In this document: piece after piece, positions 42,899 through 55,133 of the stretch | Position numbering within the stretch: the first letter of the stretch is position 1 | Layout: each line of letters begins with the position of its first letter | Assembly (NCBI GenBank): GCA_014607495.2 | Contig: CP053152.1 | Coordinates: 14,987,899 to 15,051,898 of the forward strand | From: Carposina sasakii | Taxonomy: Eukaryota; Arthropoda; Insecta; Lepidoptera; Carposinidae | DNA: 64,000 nt | Direction: 5' to 3' | Translations under genes and position numbers: made by a program | Notes under the pieces: model-generated | What the model was told of the DNA's origin: nothing | Databases searched by the model: none | The model's input: only the letters and a program-made list of their open reading frames with translations

Positions 42899-43235
42899 GC
42901 GGTGATAGCCCAGTGGTTAAGACGTACACCTTCCAAGCGGAGGCGTAAGTTCGATCCCAGTCACGGGCCTGTACCAACGAATTTATTTCATGTACAGATT
43001 TTAATGTTGCAAAATTGTCACTTAGCTCGTGCCTCGGAAGCATGTAAAACTGTTGGTCCTGCGCCTGATCTCTCTCCGGTCGTGTCGGCTTTCCGTCCCA
43101 TCGGACTATGAGAGTAACGGAATAGAGAGTGCATCTGTGTTTGCGCACACACTTGTGCACTATAATATCTCCTGCGTACCTGGCCAATCTTCGTAGAGAT
43201 TGGTCGCCTTGGCCGAAATACGGCCGGAGATCATC
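42899..43235 (+). mobile_element. tRNA-derived SINE, family A (full-length copy)
   Basis: Box A (tagcccagtgg) and box B (agttcgatccc) in the head. The body is nearly identical to 6106-6447 through to 'ggccgaaatacggccggaga'. Close similarity over the whole length suggests recent activity of this family. Confidence 0.85.
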
Positions 43236-45974
43236 ATGTATGTAATATGAAAATGCGAAACGAATTAATTTATATCAATAAAAGTATCCTAGTAAAAGCC
43301 TGTCTCCAACAAGTGCGTTAATAAAAAGGCTCTCGTTCCGCCGCTGTGCGAAAGGGTAAAAGCGCACAATGAATCAATCGAGGGGTGTAAAATGGTGTGT
43401 AACATCGAACCTACCCCCCACCCAACCTCGATTGTATTAATTATGACGGTATAGTATTGATACAGGTTTTCAAATGACAATAATTTTTTGTGTCGAATTT
43501 ATTCTTCCGCGATTTGAGTTCTATTTGGGACAAATACGAGTATTTAGGATTTTTTTTTATTTAAATTCAATTAAATATGCCTAACAGAACATTATCATTA
43601 TAAATTATATAAAATAACGTGAAGGTCTTAATCTAGACAATGTTCCAGGGACATGCATACATACAAACATTAGATAATAAAACGTACACATTGGTGACTA
43701 AATTAATTAAAAATTAAAACGAACTATTAGAAGGGTTAGTAAGGGATACAGAGTGGGGTGATTATGTTAGTAGGTGCATGCAAATCATACATAATCATTT
43801 ATTACAATAATGCCAACAATAGAATAAGTAATAATTAATCAATAAACGGAAAAACAATTAAACATGATACTAGACTAAAGACAGAAATTAATCATCCCAA
43901 AAATATACTACGGACATATTTTATAAATTTGTCATGATTACAATTAAAAAGGATACAGGATTGTTAGAATTGTGTAAATTTCATATTATGTTCCACAGTA
44001 TGACTAATTTGCCAACTAATATTATACCTGAATGTCCAAATTTGTGAAAATTTGAAGATATTTGGATGTTTTAAATGTCATAAAAAAAAACTTCTTCCAC
44101 CACCTAACAACCTTCGGTATTCCCATATCTCTAACTTTAAAATTGTTCTTCCAACTCTAAAACTATTTGCTACCAACCTATAGTAACGATAGAATCTTCA
44201 GATCGCAGAAATATCAAAAAGATCATTTACTTTCTAGATTTCGAGATAGCAAAGCGAAAAGCTTCTCGATTTCATAATGATTAACGAAAACACAAAAGAC
44301 GTCCATTTCTCGCGCCACTTCAATAATTATCTGCTTTAAAAATGTAAATAATTCTCAAGAGTCAAGGCCGGTATAACCCTACATCCTCATTTTGGCCGCG
44401 AACACTGAAAACATCGCGAATCCGCGTATCGGTAAGTTATGGCGGCCATAAATAAAAACGGAACGGCAATGCAACAATAACAGAGTTGCGGCTGTCAGTG
44501 AAATTGATATAAAAAGGCAATATTACTGCGAGACCCAACCCTACGCATGCGGGAGGGTTTAATTTATGAGCGACTGAGATCTTCTAGCAGTAGTTGTGTG
44601 AAATCAGAATGGACATGCGAAAAAAATCGTAATTTTTACAATGAATAATACAGCCCAATAAGACATTTTTTTTGTGTTCCTGAATCAAGTTAAGATAGGA
44701 AAAACACAACGTAATTAAGTACCTACTGGGATTTTTAATTAATTAAATACTTTTTCATCGCTGCTTCTATCCTAAAGATTTTATTGTGCATTTGTTTAAA
44801 CCATTTACCCGCTGCTCAAATATTTCTTTCAGAATCCATATCATATCTTCTTTATTTTTTTAGCAAATCCGCTATCAGCTTGTGACTTAGCCAGCGCAGT
44901 AACACGCTACTCGCTCGTTAAGACGCCGCTAATTGTTCTTTTTTATTACCTATTTACCCTCTGCTCGGTCATGGCTTAAATGGTGCCCGTTTGTGAGAGA
45001 CACTCCGATGACTCTACTTTTTGCGTTCAAAGCAAAGTAAAAAAACGTAAATGGAATTGTTTTTGGAGTTCTTTGATGGCCAGAAGTTTAGGGGTCAACG
45101 ATGTACTGATTATGTAAAAAGTGAAAAAAATAAGCGTACAGTTATTAGCATCATTTTTTAATTATTATAAAAATTTACAATTAATTATAAAAATCTTCAA
45201 AACAATTTTCTACTGGGAGACCGAGATAGTTTTTCTACTTAGTAAAGAGTGAATTGCACAGGCGTATTTTTTTCGCGGCGTCACTGAAAATGCGGTATTT
45301 GGTGGAATATTTATGTGTAATTATATTTTTTTTAAGTAGTACTTGTACCTACGCTAATGAAGCAAGAATTAAAAATCTCCTGTATAGAATATTTTAAGAG
45401 ATAAAAATTCAATAATTAACTACTTATTTTATTTTGGTGGTCTGTCCACAATATAATTTAATGTGTACTAATCTACTAATTAATAGTATAATCAGGATAT
45501 TTAGAACATCAGTTAAATTTTAAATACCGATAGAAGATCTGTCCGAGCGAAATACACAATTTTGGTGGAGATTATAAAAGGGACTCTATACATTCCTACA
45601 GTGCGTTTCGAAGAACCAGGAACATATCCGTATTTTAAGTATGTCTTGGTCACCCACTCATCGTGATCAGTTCTGCTCCACGTGCTATAGTTTTCCCGTC
45701 AGAAATTTATGAAACCTTTTTCAGACAAGTGCGACAGTTTTTTTGCAATATTGGTGTCTGAATTTGAAATATTGGTAAAACTTGTAACAGAATGAGCTTT
45801 AATGGACAGCAAAAGTAATGGGGAACTATTTCAATTAAAAGAGAATCGAAAAGCGTAAATACTATATGTCATTACTTATTTCCGAAAAATTACAAAATTG
45901 CAATTTTGGTGTGGCTATTTTGGTGGATTTGGTGGTATTACTGTATTCACCAAAATTGCTGTTGGTCACCAAAA
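43236..45974. other. AT-rich DNA with a possible promoter at 44395-44560
   Basis: No protein recognised. 44395-44560 has GC-richer sequence, a donor-like CG|GTAAGT (about 44430) and a TATA box, TATAAAAAGG (about 44510). Confidence 0.4.
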
Positions 45975-46240
45975 TTGTAAAATCTCCGCCGTCCGTCCGT
46001 TCTACGACAGATGTGGCCAGAACACAGTCTTCTGCTGGATAATTGTTTCGGTCTTTTTCCATTAGCGAGATTCCGAGCCTTTCCATGACCTTTCCATAGC
46101 TTTCGGAGTAAAATTCAATCGGTGGGCCAGCCCCACCGTAAGGCTTTACGTCTCAGCTCCGTAATTCATGACTCCACCAGGGCACGCCACAAGACTGCCA
46201 TGGGGGTATTTTCCCATAGTCACCACGCTGGGTAGTTTTT
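45975..46240 (-). pseudogene. Decayed RTE LINE fragments (RT C-terminal region and tail)
   Basis: The minus strand carries pieces related to GAETSSLTVGLAHRL and AMERLGISLM at 46050-46160, like the RTE pseudogene at 16438-17432, with frameshifts. The adjacent 46165-46235 ('accagggcacgccacaagac', 'tgccatgggggtattttccc') is the reversed family G sequence. Confidence 0.6.
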
Positions 46241-48137
46241 AATATTTATTATTTCCAGGTAAATATGCTTTATATTTCTTAATCTAAACACGTGATTGCG
46301 GCATGAAAGGCATATTGCCTACTTTGCAAAATAATAATTGAAATTAATATGTAAACAAAGGAAAATTTGTTTTTAAAAGAATAATATTAACTTACTTACG
46401 AAATTTCAGTTGGTGATTTTAAAGTAAATTATTATCTACACAGCTTATACCTACATACGTCTGTGTCCCTATTAATGGGGTAGCCATAACTGTAAGATCA
46501 CGGAGGAGATTCATTCGAGCCACGTTTAGACAGCACTCGTTTAGAATTTGATGTTCAAAAGAAGATGATGGCATGAACGTATAAAGAATAATGGACAGAG
46601 TGTTGTCAATACACAGAGTGAGGCATTCATAGTAAGCTCGGTAACGATATTCCATGGAAAAGGGATGTGTAATGACGCGTTATCCACCCACACATACAAA
46701 CCACATTAACCTCGGCGCCTACTAGAAAATACGCACACATGCGCAACGCGCCGCCATTTCGGTGCTTCAATCTGTGCATCGACAGCATTACGTCCGTTGT
46801 TCTTTATACATTCATGGATGATGGCTTAATTTTTGTAAAAAATCACAGTGAGAATATAAAAAAAATCCCAAGACATCGCTAGACAATATCATGTCTCCGA
46901 TAATAAACAGAAGAGTGAGATCATAAGCATTCACTTGTTTACACCTCACATTTTATGGTATACTTTATGGCCTCATAAATAGGATTTAATTTAAACTTTT
47001 AATACCACCGCCATTTATAACTGACGCTACGATTATTATCGGTCACGTTCCCAGGTTGCTACAAGATACATCGACTTAAAATATTAATAGATGTAGCCTT
47101 AATAGTATTTTTTTAACTTGATAATCTTTACTGCACATTTGACTGTATCCATATATTTTTTAAGAGATTCCCTTAACCGAGTTTCGGTCGAATACGTTAA
47201 GCATTCGCTCACATTAAAAAATGGTTAGTGATTAATATTTCTTTTTCGTCCTTCGCGGTCGGTCAATGAGTCACACTCCTCCTACAAGCTTACCTCATCC
47301 GTGGTCGAACATATTACGAAATAATTTATGCATTATATATTACAATCAAGGAAGTTCTAGTCTTCGAGAATATAAATTCAATTATCATATAACCTGCTAC
47401 AGACTCATAGATCGTTGAATCTAAAATATTTCTAATACTTATTGCATCCATAGAAATATATACCAAATTCCTGATTACATCATTTGATCTTTTTTTTATT
47501 ATCATTATAATAATAGTGTGTCATTTAAAATACATGTTAATGAAAAAAATCTTTGATCTATGTTAACAATTTTGCAATGTCATCAGGCGGGCACTACTCG
47601 GTCGTATGAAGTATTTATTTCGATATTTTCATACATTTCGATGCATTCGAAAATTGGTCGAACATTTTGTGGCCTGCCGTACATTCATATTACATTAAGG
47701 GCAGTGCGACCCAGATGTAGCATCCTGAACACGGATAAAGAAATGGAACGGAACTGTTGCCATGCCAAGCAAATACATATCACAAATTTACATTGCGCTA
47801 TAACTGCCTTCCATGAAGTGACGTAATCTATGCATTCCCACGTGAAAGAGGAGTAAAGGGACTATAAGCTGACGGATTCGTTGTACCAGTATTGAAGACA
47901 TTTTGATGTATTTTTGGTGTTTATTAATTTGTTATTGCTATTTTTGTATATGTAACAATTTTTGTCTCATTGTAAGACAGCTTCCCGCCTCCGTGGTCGT
48001 ACTCATGTATATTCCACCGCTGCTTGTGGCACGGACAATCTTATTGCTGCAGTAGCCTGACCATGGCTGTGAGTGCCAGAAATTATAGGCACTTGATATA
48101 TAAATCATGCAGGTCTCTTCAAATGGATTCAGTTATG
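46241..48137. other. Mostly AT-rich DNA; weak repeat and promoter-like patch
   Basis: 46440-46600 holds a diverged dispersed repeat shared with 4075 and 39120. 46730-46790 contains acatgcgcaacgcgccgcca and an AAATGGCGGC (YY1/Pho-like) word on the minus strand, as in CpG-type promoters. No gene recognised. Confidence 0.35.
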
Positions 48138-48145
48138 GTCTAAAG
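48138..48145 (+). repeat. hAT target-site duplication, left
   Basis: gtctaaag, repeated exactly at 48323-48330 on the other side of the element. Confidence 0.85.
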
Positions 48146-48322
48146 CAGGGGTTCCCAAACTTTTTTTTCTCATAGACCCCTTTCAAAAGTTAACTAGTTC
48201 AGGTGGAACCCCGACAGGCCTACACTACATAGGAATTAATTGTGAACCCCCATTTTTTCACGCCAACGTAGACCCCCATCGAGTCTCCTGTGAACCCCTA
48301 GGGGTCCACTTGGGAACCAATG
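48146..48322. mobile_element. 177-bp hAT-superfamily MITE
   Basis: The ends are caggggttcccaaac and, in reverse, cattggttcccaag. An exact 8-bp duplication (gtctaaag) borders both sides. The 8-bp duplication together with CAG-type ends with the 'ggttcccaa' core is diagnostic of hAT elements. The interior is about 145 bp, rich in 'gaaccccc'/'gaccccc' words, with no open frame. It would need a hAT transposase in trans. Confidence 0.9.
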
Positions 48323-48330
48323 GTCTAAAG
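48323..48330 (+). repeat. hAT target-site duplication, right
   Basis: gtctaaag, the exact copy of 48138-48145. Confidence 0.85.
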
Positions 48331-48485
48331 CTACAGGTATATAGAAAACTCCTTGGTACGAGGATACAGGGTGTGATAAGCATAGGAAGTCTCCTTGGTC
48401 AGTGAATCTAGGTTTACATACATATATACACGGCTGAATTTGAGCCACATTTGGTATGGCGAGGATAAATGTAATTGGTTTAGGT

Positions 48486-48535
48486 TTATACATACATAAA
48501 TATAAGCACACCTTTATCCTTTACGGGGTAGGTTT
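48486..48535 (+). mobile_element. Family D fragment
   Basis: (ATAC)n followed by 'cacacctttatcctttacgg' and ggtagg, the first 50 bp of family D only. Confidence 0.5.
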
Positions 48536-49748
48536 ATAGGCTACAAATATAGTATCTGTCGATGTTACATTACCTACATGTCATATCTTTACAAAAATCA
48601 AAGACGATTAGTTTCCTCTATGAAGCAGCTGATATCATCAAATATTTCAGAAATATTTTCATTCCGAGACCGTGTCTTCTCATGGGAATTTTAGTTACAA
48701 TTTCTGACACTACTTTTCCCTTGAACCTATTTACTACACGTATTCTAGTCTTGATTTATTTCCAGTTATAAATTTAAACTTCCAAATAGTAACGCCTTTT
48801 CATAGCTAGGTATATTTAAAGAAACTGTTATATCCGCAGAGGTCAACTAACAGCTATCGCTTAGAAATTATCAAGCCATTTCAAGAATTTACATTCAACT
48901 AGTGTAAAATTAAATCATGGCTGCAAAATGTAAATTGATGCAATATATTATACTAGCTCGGATGTGTGGACTGGTGCCTGCTTCGCTTTGCATGAAACGA
49001 CCTGCAAATCACAGGTACCTGGGAGAAATTCACTAGACACGGTGATGCTGTGGGGACTAGATACAGGCTCTTTTAATGGAGAGTACATAGGTACTCCTGT
49101 CTAGGGCTGTGTGTTTGCTTTCTTTAGCTCTCTGTATGGGTATTTTTTCTACTACTAATCTAAATTTTCTACTAATATTTATCTATAGGTAGATAAAAAA
49201 GTCTTCTCAAGATCTAGTGGATCAAATAAATTTGACTGTTCAAATAATTATTTAAAGTCTGAAACTCAAATAATGCTAATAATATATGACGAAAGTTAAT
49301 TTGATTGTAAACACTTTCAACCACATCTGAAAACTCCCCTTGATGGCATCGATCACATAGAGAGTTGATCATAAAAGTTGGACACGTATAACGAATACAA
49401 CTCTCGTCAGGTGACCTTACAACAGCAACCTAATATTATCATTATTTATCATTGAGTTTCCAATATGCCTACCAAAGATTATCTTGTAATTTTTGAGATA
49501 TTTACTCGAAAACACCTCGAAATTTCGCACCAACACCTGAGCTGCAATCAAAAGGAAATTCGGGATTTTCTGCAAACGCCCGGCTGGCAGGCGCTGAGCT
49601 GTGAGTTCGCAAACATTTTAGCGTTCATTAGGTGTTTACATTGCTTATAAAAATTTCCGTTTGTATGCATGTTATTTTAAGAAAGAAACAGAATTTATTT
49701 GTGTTTATTTCTACATGGTTTTTTATATTCGTTCTTCCCGGCACCGTA
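48536..49748. other. AT-rich DNA, no gene recognised
   Basis: Short open frames only. Nothing shared was seen. Confidence 0.45.
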
Positions 49749-49940
49749 TACAGGGTAGAAGTGACAGCCAGGCAAATATTTATATGGCGACTTCAGACCA
49801 TGATCCTGAGGCGAAAATCACTGAAAATTTTCCGCCTTTTTTTTTTCAGGATAAAAATTGTTTAGTTCGTTTAAGTAGGCCTTAGATCATTATCTAAGTC
49901 AAGTCATTACTTGAAAACAAAATTTTAACCTTTAGATGAT
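49749..49940 (+). repeat. Dispersed repeat, pair with 61597-61790
   Basis: Shares 'gtgacagccaggcaaatatt', 'cttcagaccatgat', 'cactgaaaattttc', 'attgtttagttcgttta' and 'taggccttagat' with 61597-61790. It begins next to 'tatacagggt', so it may be another element with cagggt ends. The two copies have different indels. Confidence 0.65.
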
Positions 49941-50822
49941 TTTCAGAAAAAAGTTGGTCCCAAAAATTTCAAAATACTGATCAACCCCAATGGAGAGTCA
50001 CAAGTGGTCCAAAAAAACAGTAACGTATCTCACAATAGCCAATAAGCCCATTTAACTAATCACAGCATCGCCCGATACAACTGGCGCGGAAAGCAAACAT
50101 TACGGATAATCAAATTAAAAATACATTTCCTGCGAGTAATAACACTGTCGTATAACTTGAAACAATGGTACTTGTTCAGTATTTCAGTATTTGTTTGGCT
50201 GACACACACCTGTATATTGCACATTTAACAAGCCGTAAAGTTTATAAGGTAGCAACTTTTTTAACAGCGCGTTGATTCCGAAAAAAGGAAATAAAGAATA
50301 TATTGAGCAATCCAATCACCCGTTTTCCAGTTGGCCGCTGGTCTGGCCCCAGTAGTGCTAGTTCTCCCTAATAGCTTTAGGCAAGACTGAGTGGACCCAG
50401 CCCCGGGGACAGCCCGGCCGATGATGGATATCGATGAATATATTATGTTCACGGATAATCGATGGCGGTTTGTTTACAGCCGAGTTTAATAGTTTGACTG
50501 CTACATAAAACTTTACTGGCTCTATGGTGGTCTTAATTCATGTTTATATGTAATTCATAGAATTAGTTAATTAGTAGACATGTTAGGTATTAATATACTT
50601 TCAAATTTCCAACAGGGTTTAGTTATTACCATGAATATTATTATTTAAAAAAGTTACTTGGAATAAGACCAGACTCCCGAGCAGGGCAAAAAAAATATGT
50701 TACCAAAGGAAAACTTTGTAGTTACCTAAGTTTTAGGTTAATTTTAACTCTAGTCCCTAATATCTATGTAAAGAAAATTTTGCAATGTCTTTACAGCTAC
50801 CATTGCATTTTAGTGTTTCTTA
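49941..50822. other. AT-rich DNA, no gene recognised
   Basis: A GC-richer stretch at 50315-50435 has a minus-strand open frame of unknown meaning. Confidence 0.4.
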
Positions 50823-50938
50823 GGGCCGGATTATCATTCTGAATGATAAAGTTAATACTGTCTCTATCTTGACCAAGGTTTAGAAAAGGACAGCGATAAA
50901 TTTATGCTTTAGATATAGGCTATTAAAAACGGCCTTAA
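50823..50938. mobile_element. MITE-like element, 'agggccgattttt' family (copy 3)
   Basis: Left end agggccggatt, right end aaaaacggcctt, with the internal 'tactgtctctatcttgacca' block also present at 1979-2000. Confidence 0.55.
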
Positions 50939-51273
50939 AGGAACTGATTTTAAATGTGGCATTAAAATCGTTCGTTTCTTTTCGTCGTAAATTATCGTCA
51001 CTATATAGGGTTTTTATTTTTTTTACTGCCTAATCCTTAATATGATATTATCGTAATATTACGTATATAAGGCATATTGTATATAAACATAAAATTTAAT
51101 TTGAGGGCGTTGCTAGAATATACAATTATATTCAGCTCGCACTATAAACCGAAACCTAAAGTCTCGTCCTTTTTCTGTCACGTTAGTCTGTCCTTATCAG
51201 CTTGTACCTACTCGTATGGACAATCTGTCCACATAACCTTTATCACTTCATCCAAACGTGAATTTACCATAGA

Positions 51274-51602
51274 CTAGTGGAAGCCCGCGACTCCGTCCGC
51301 GTGGACCACAGAAAAAACAAAATGTCGAAATTATCCGGGATAAAAACATTTTCCCTGGATAAAAAGTAGTCTATATGTTAAGTGAGACCTATCACAATAT
51401 ATTCCTGAAAACTGCATCGAAATCGGTTCAGCCGTTTCTGAGATTAGCGTGCACAAACGCACAGATAAACAGACAAAAATTTCAAAAATCATTCTTTTGG
51501 GTACTACTGCGTTGATAAAGGTCTCCTGTAATATTTTTTCTCATATATCTTCCATGTACAGACAGCGATCCGTTACATTATTATTATATGTATAGAATAG
51601 AT
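51274..51602 (+). mobile_element. RTE/SINE tail, family F (clean reference copy)
   Basis: The full sequence runs from ctagtggaagcccgcgactc to ttattatatgtatagaatag without duplication, about 330 bp. It carries 'gaaatcggttcagccgtttc' and 'tgagattagcgtgcacaaac' once each. This makes it the reference for the expanded copy at 37133-37658. Confidence 0.8.
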
Positions 51603-51621
51603 TTACTTGAAAATAACTTAC

Positions 51622-51666
51622 GTTTCTCGGATAGCATAGCGTATAAAATCAGCGCATGACATGAAT
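51622..51666 (-). CDS. Candidate 45-nt internal exon of an unrecognised host gene
   Basis: On the minus strand a strong acceptor (gtttattttttgtttcag) and a consensus donor (GAAAC|GTAAGT) enclose exactly 45 nt. One frame is open through it and reads FMSCADFIRYAIRE. It contains an ATG (plus positions 51660-51662), so it could be the first coding exon, starting MSCADFIRYAIRE and leaving two bases of the next codon. The family is not recognised. A promoter-like region with a donor lies upstream on the same strand at 57994-58400. The exon begins only 20 bp from a family F element. The splice sites are better than expected by chance, but this remains inference. Confidence 0.4.
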
Positions 51667-52133
51667 CTGAAACAAAAAATAAACATATCATACAATTTGA
51701 TACCTTGAATATCATATAAGCAATCGGTGGCAATACATATTAATCAAGGCCCTAATTTTCAGTTATCTAAATTGATAATTGGATACAATTTAAACTAAAA
51801 CAATTTTTTTTTTCCAGTACCTACCTAATAGATCAAGATTAAACTGTAAAGTTAGTTAATAATAATTATGAAAATAAAATAAAAGGCAACCGAAAAAACA
51901 TAATTCCAATTATTTCGTATATCAATAATGACAGGAAAACTAAAATCATTTTGAAAACGTTTCAACTGCAGCTAGTTAGGAAGTGCGATTTGTTATTAAT
52001 TAATTTAAAGAACTTAATTTAATTTAAAGAAGATCTCTTAATTATGTAAATATTTTTAAACGCCGTTGTAGTTTAGGAGCAGTAGCGAATTAAAGCCCAA
52101 AATCACCATTCGATTATTTCTATATATATTATA

Positions 52134-52393
52134 CAGGGTGTAAAAAAAAGGGTATGTTAAGCGAAAAGCTATATGAACAGCCCACTGTAGAGAACCTATC
52201 CACAAAATTTGAGACCCGAAATCAAATGTTTATTTTTCTGGATAATATGGATAATTTTTAAATATCTCAGGAATTTTCATACAATCTTGAAAAATAAAAA
52301 TGTGATTTCGAGTCTTAAATTTTGTAGATAGGCTCTCTATAGTGGGCTATTTACATAGCTTTTCGCTTAACATACCCTTTTTGTTACACCCTG
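52134..52393. mobile_element. MITE with long terminal inverted repeats (copy 2, complete)
   Basis: Ends cagggtgtaaaaaaaagggt and ...cctttttgttacaccctg. The inverted repeats extend about 105 bp each, through 'aaaatttgagacccgaaatc' on the left and its counterpart on the right, leaving a short unique centre. TATA flanks both ends. This is the fuller form of 24088-24312. Confidence 0.85.
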
Positions 52394-53150
52394 TATATAT
52401 AGGGATGATTCTGATATCTATACTTATGGTAAAATTTTATATTGGAGTTGATAGTTTATAAGCTTTAGAAAGTACGCAATTTTCGGTATTGACCGAGCTA
52501 CCAGACTTTGAGAAGAAAGTTGAAAATTAAGATTTTTTTACATAATTGTTTGGAAATCGAGCACGCCTATTCTATTACACACAAAGTCAATAAATCTCTC
52601 CCAAATTGAGATAGATAATGCTGTTATAAATTAGGAACTAATATTCGTATTTGGGGTACAAATTTACCTCGCAATTCGCACATGCGATAGTAAATTCTAT
52701 TTCCGGGGCGTAAATTTGAAATGTCAAAAATTTGCCATTAGTACGGTAATTGAGTTCTATATTTTCAATTGTCTCCTTAAATGTAGTCCTAATATCAGAT
52801 TACTAATATTGGCCTGTTTAATTTAACATTACCAGCCTTATCGCGATGATCTTCGTCTGACAGTAAATCATAATGATCATTATGCATTGATTGATTGATT
52901 GAAAAAAGTTATTTTAATATACAATCGATATATAATCTGACTGACATCAATTTAAACCTGCCATACATACATAGTATGTCATTGTTTCATGTTCAATTTT
53001 TTTTGGATCTTCTTGGTTTTTTCTTTCTATCTATCTCTGTACGTACATATTACCGAACCACGTGAAGTATTGCCCGATACTTTCAAATTAAATTTGTCAA
53101 GTGTGATGTTAATAAATCAGCTGTAAATATCCCTTCCGCAGACACATACA
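52394..53150. other. AT-rich DNA, no gene recognised
   Basis: Nothing shared or protein-like was seen. Confidence 0.45.
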
Positions 53151-53290
53151 TTCAGCCTATTGCAGTCCACTGCTGGACGTAGGCCTCACCCAGGGCGTGC
53201 CACAATACTAGTTCTATAGGGGTTTCTGCCCACAGTTACCATGCTGGACAAGCGTGCCTGCTGTGTAATTTTCGGACTATGTTGTCATCC
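53151..53290 (-). mobile_element. RTE-3'-derived repeat, family G
   Basis: Plus strand: ttcagcctattgcagtccac, tgctggacgtaggcctcacc, 'cagggcgtgccacaatac' and 'ggactatgttgtcatcc'. Same order as the first 140 bp of 42402-42725. Confidence 0.7.
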
Positions 53291-54662
53291 ATCATATATA
53301 GCTCCATACATACCTATATGAATAAAGCAGAAAGTACGCACCCATCCAAATACAAACCACTTACATCATGACTTAGCAACCAATCCACAGCGAGTATCCT
53401 GCGGGCATATAATTTAGGTATTGATATGCATTATCGAAACAGGAACAAAAACAATCCATCAGTGCCAAGGGGGCAATTCCACAAAAAAAAACCGAGTCAT
53501 ACGACCTATCACTGACACTACTACATGGACGGTTGGAGAAAACTAATAAATGGTTCGTAGTGTGCCATATTAAGACCCCCCATATACAGATTGAGCAATA
53601 CGGTCTAATAGATTCGGATATTATTCTAGTACGCATCTACGAACCGTTAACGAAATGCGGTGTGATACGCATACCTACACATACGCATACACATGTCCCG
53701 AATATAACAATAAAAACAAATATCTGTTTCGTGCTGAAATGTGTCTAATAACTTCATCGTAAATGATTATTGCTGCCTACCGAGCTTCTACAACGGTCCC
53801 GTTTCAGCTTCATGCCAGCTCAAAACTTTACGGGAATTGGGGGCCAGATCCTTCACTCTGCATACATACACCTAAACAAATAGACTGAGTGCCACTTATT
53901 TCTATTGATTTTTATTGTAGCCCCTGTTTTACCTCAATCGCGTGGGTAATGTACCTACATGTTAAATATTAACAGGGCTTAACAGACTTTTAGAATATAA
54001 CTACTTTTACTCATGTAACTCACATCTACGACTACAAATACATAGGATCTCTGTTTTGCCGAGAATCTACTATTTTACTAAATCATGAATAGGTAACGTT
54101 CAATTGTTTTCCTTATGCAATTTTTTTTGTGACGTCTTTACTTTACTTTACTTGTACTAAAAATTGAATGCGGACATGTTTCTCGTTACCCTAATAACTA
54201 GTAAAGGCAAACTCAAATTAGTCACTATTTTCCAAAGTAAGCTTAAATTTAAAAAAATATATTAATTACTCACTATCTTTAAGTTTAATAGTTGCACACA
54301 AAATTATAATTAATAACTAGACACGAAAGAAACAAAACCGTATTGTAAACACCGCCACTCGGTCTACGCCGATTCTGCAATTCAAGCGACTCACACAAGC
54401 GCTGTAACAACACACACAACATTGAAACATCACTCACACACTCGTGTAAACGGGAATTGAGGTTGAACACATACAAACAGCTATACAATGTGCAACACAT
54501 CGAGATTCAAATGTGTTGGTGTTAAGGCTGATGTAGGATGGAATACAGAAAATTTATTGATTTGAATACTAAAGAACTACCAATAAAGATTGGATTTGAG
54601 AGATAATAATTAACTTTGGATTATTAATTAGAATTAACATAATAATTAACTAAAAACGGGCC
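53291..54662. other. AT-rich DNA, no gene recognised
   Basis: A short segment, 'gaaccgttaacgaaa' then 'cggtgtgat' (about 53641), recurs near 63922. A plus-strand frame at 53533-53680 looks protein-like but is not recognised. Confidence 0.35.
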
Positions 54663-54735
54663 ATCAAGCCTTGTAGCGTACACTGGGGGAGGCCTACGTC
54701 CAGCGGTGGACTGCAATAGGCTGACAACAACAACA
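54663..54735 (+). mobile_element. RTE-3'-derived fragment, family G
   Basis: ggggaggcctacgtccagcg then gtggactgcaataggctgac and (AAC)n. Only the RTE C-terminus and tail remain. Confidence 0.7.
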
Positions 54736-54743
54736 ATTAACTT

Positions 54744-54854
54744 AGGGCCGATTTCTCTCAGATTGTCTTTCTCTAAAAATTGATGAAAGCAAAGACATCG
54801 TCAACTATACTCTTCAGATAGGCAATCTGACCCTTGAAAAAATCGGCTTTTAGT
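54744..54854. mobile_element. MITE-like element, 'agggccgattttt' family (copy 4)
   Basis: Left end agggccgatttctctcagat, right end aaaaaatcggctttt. Internal 'cagattgtctttc' and 'ataggcaatctgac' form part of the inverted arms. It abuts the RTE fragment just before it. Confidence 0.6.
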
Positions 54855-54892
54855 TAACAAAGCCTCGTATATAAGAATGTTTTAACATAACA

Positions 54893-55133
54893 AGACGGCC
54901 GATTGGTCTAGTAGGTAGTGACCCTGCCTACGACGCCATAGGTCCTGGGTTCGAATCCCGGTAGGTGCCAACATTGATATGATGAATATTGATGTTTGTT
55001 TCCGAATCATGGATGTTTCTATACTTATCTATGTATTTATATACCGTTACTTAGTACCCACGACACAAGACCTTAGGGATTTGTGCTTTAATGTGTTGTG
55101 TAGTGTGTGTAAAAAAAAAAAAAAAAAAAAAAA
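54893..55133 (+). mobile_element. tRNA-derived SINE, family C, with poly(A) tail
   Basis: Box A-like 'ttggtctagtagg' and perfect box B (ggttcgaatcc), then the family C body, ending in 23 consecutive A (55111-55133). The long uniform poly(A) and intact B box point to a recent insertion. The copy at 10333 lacks the poly(A). Confidence 0.85.
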
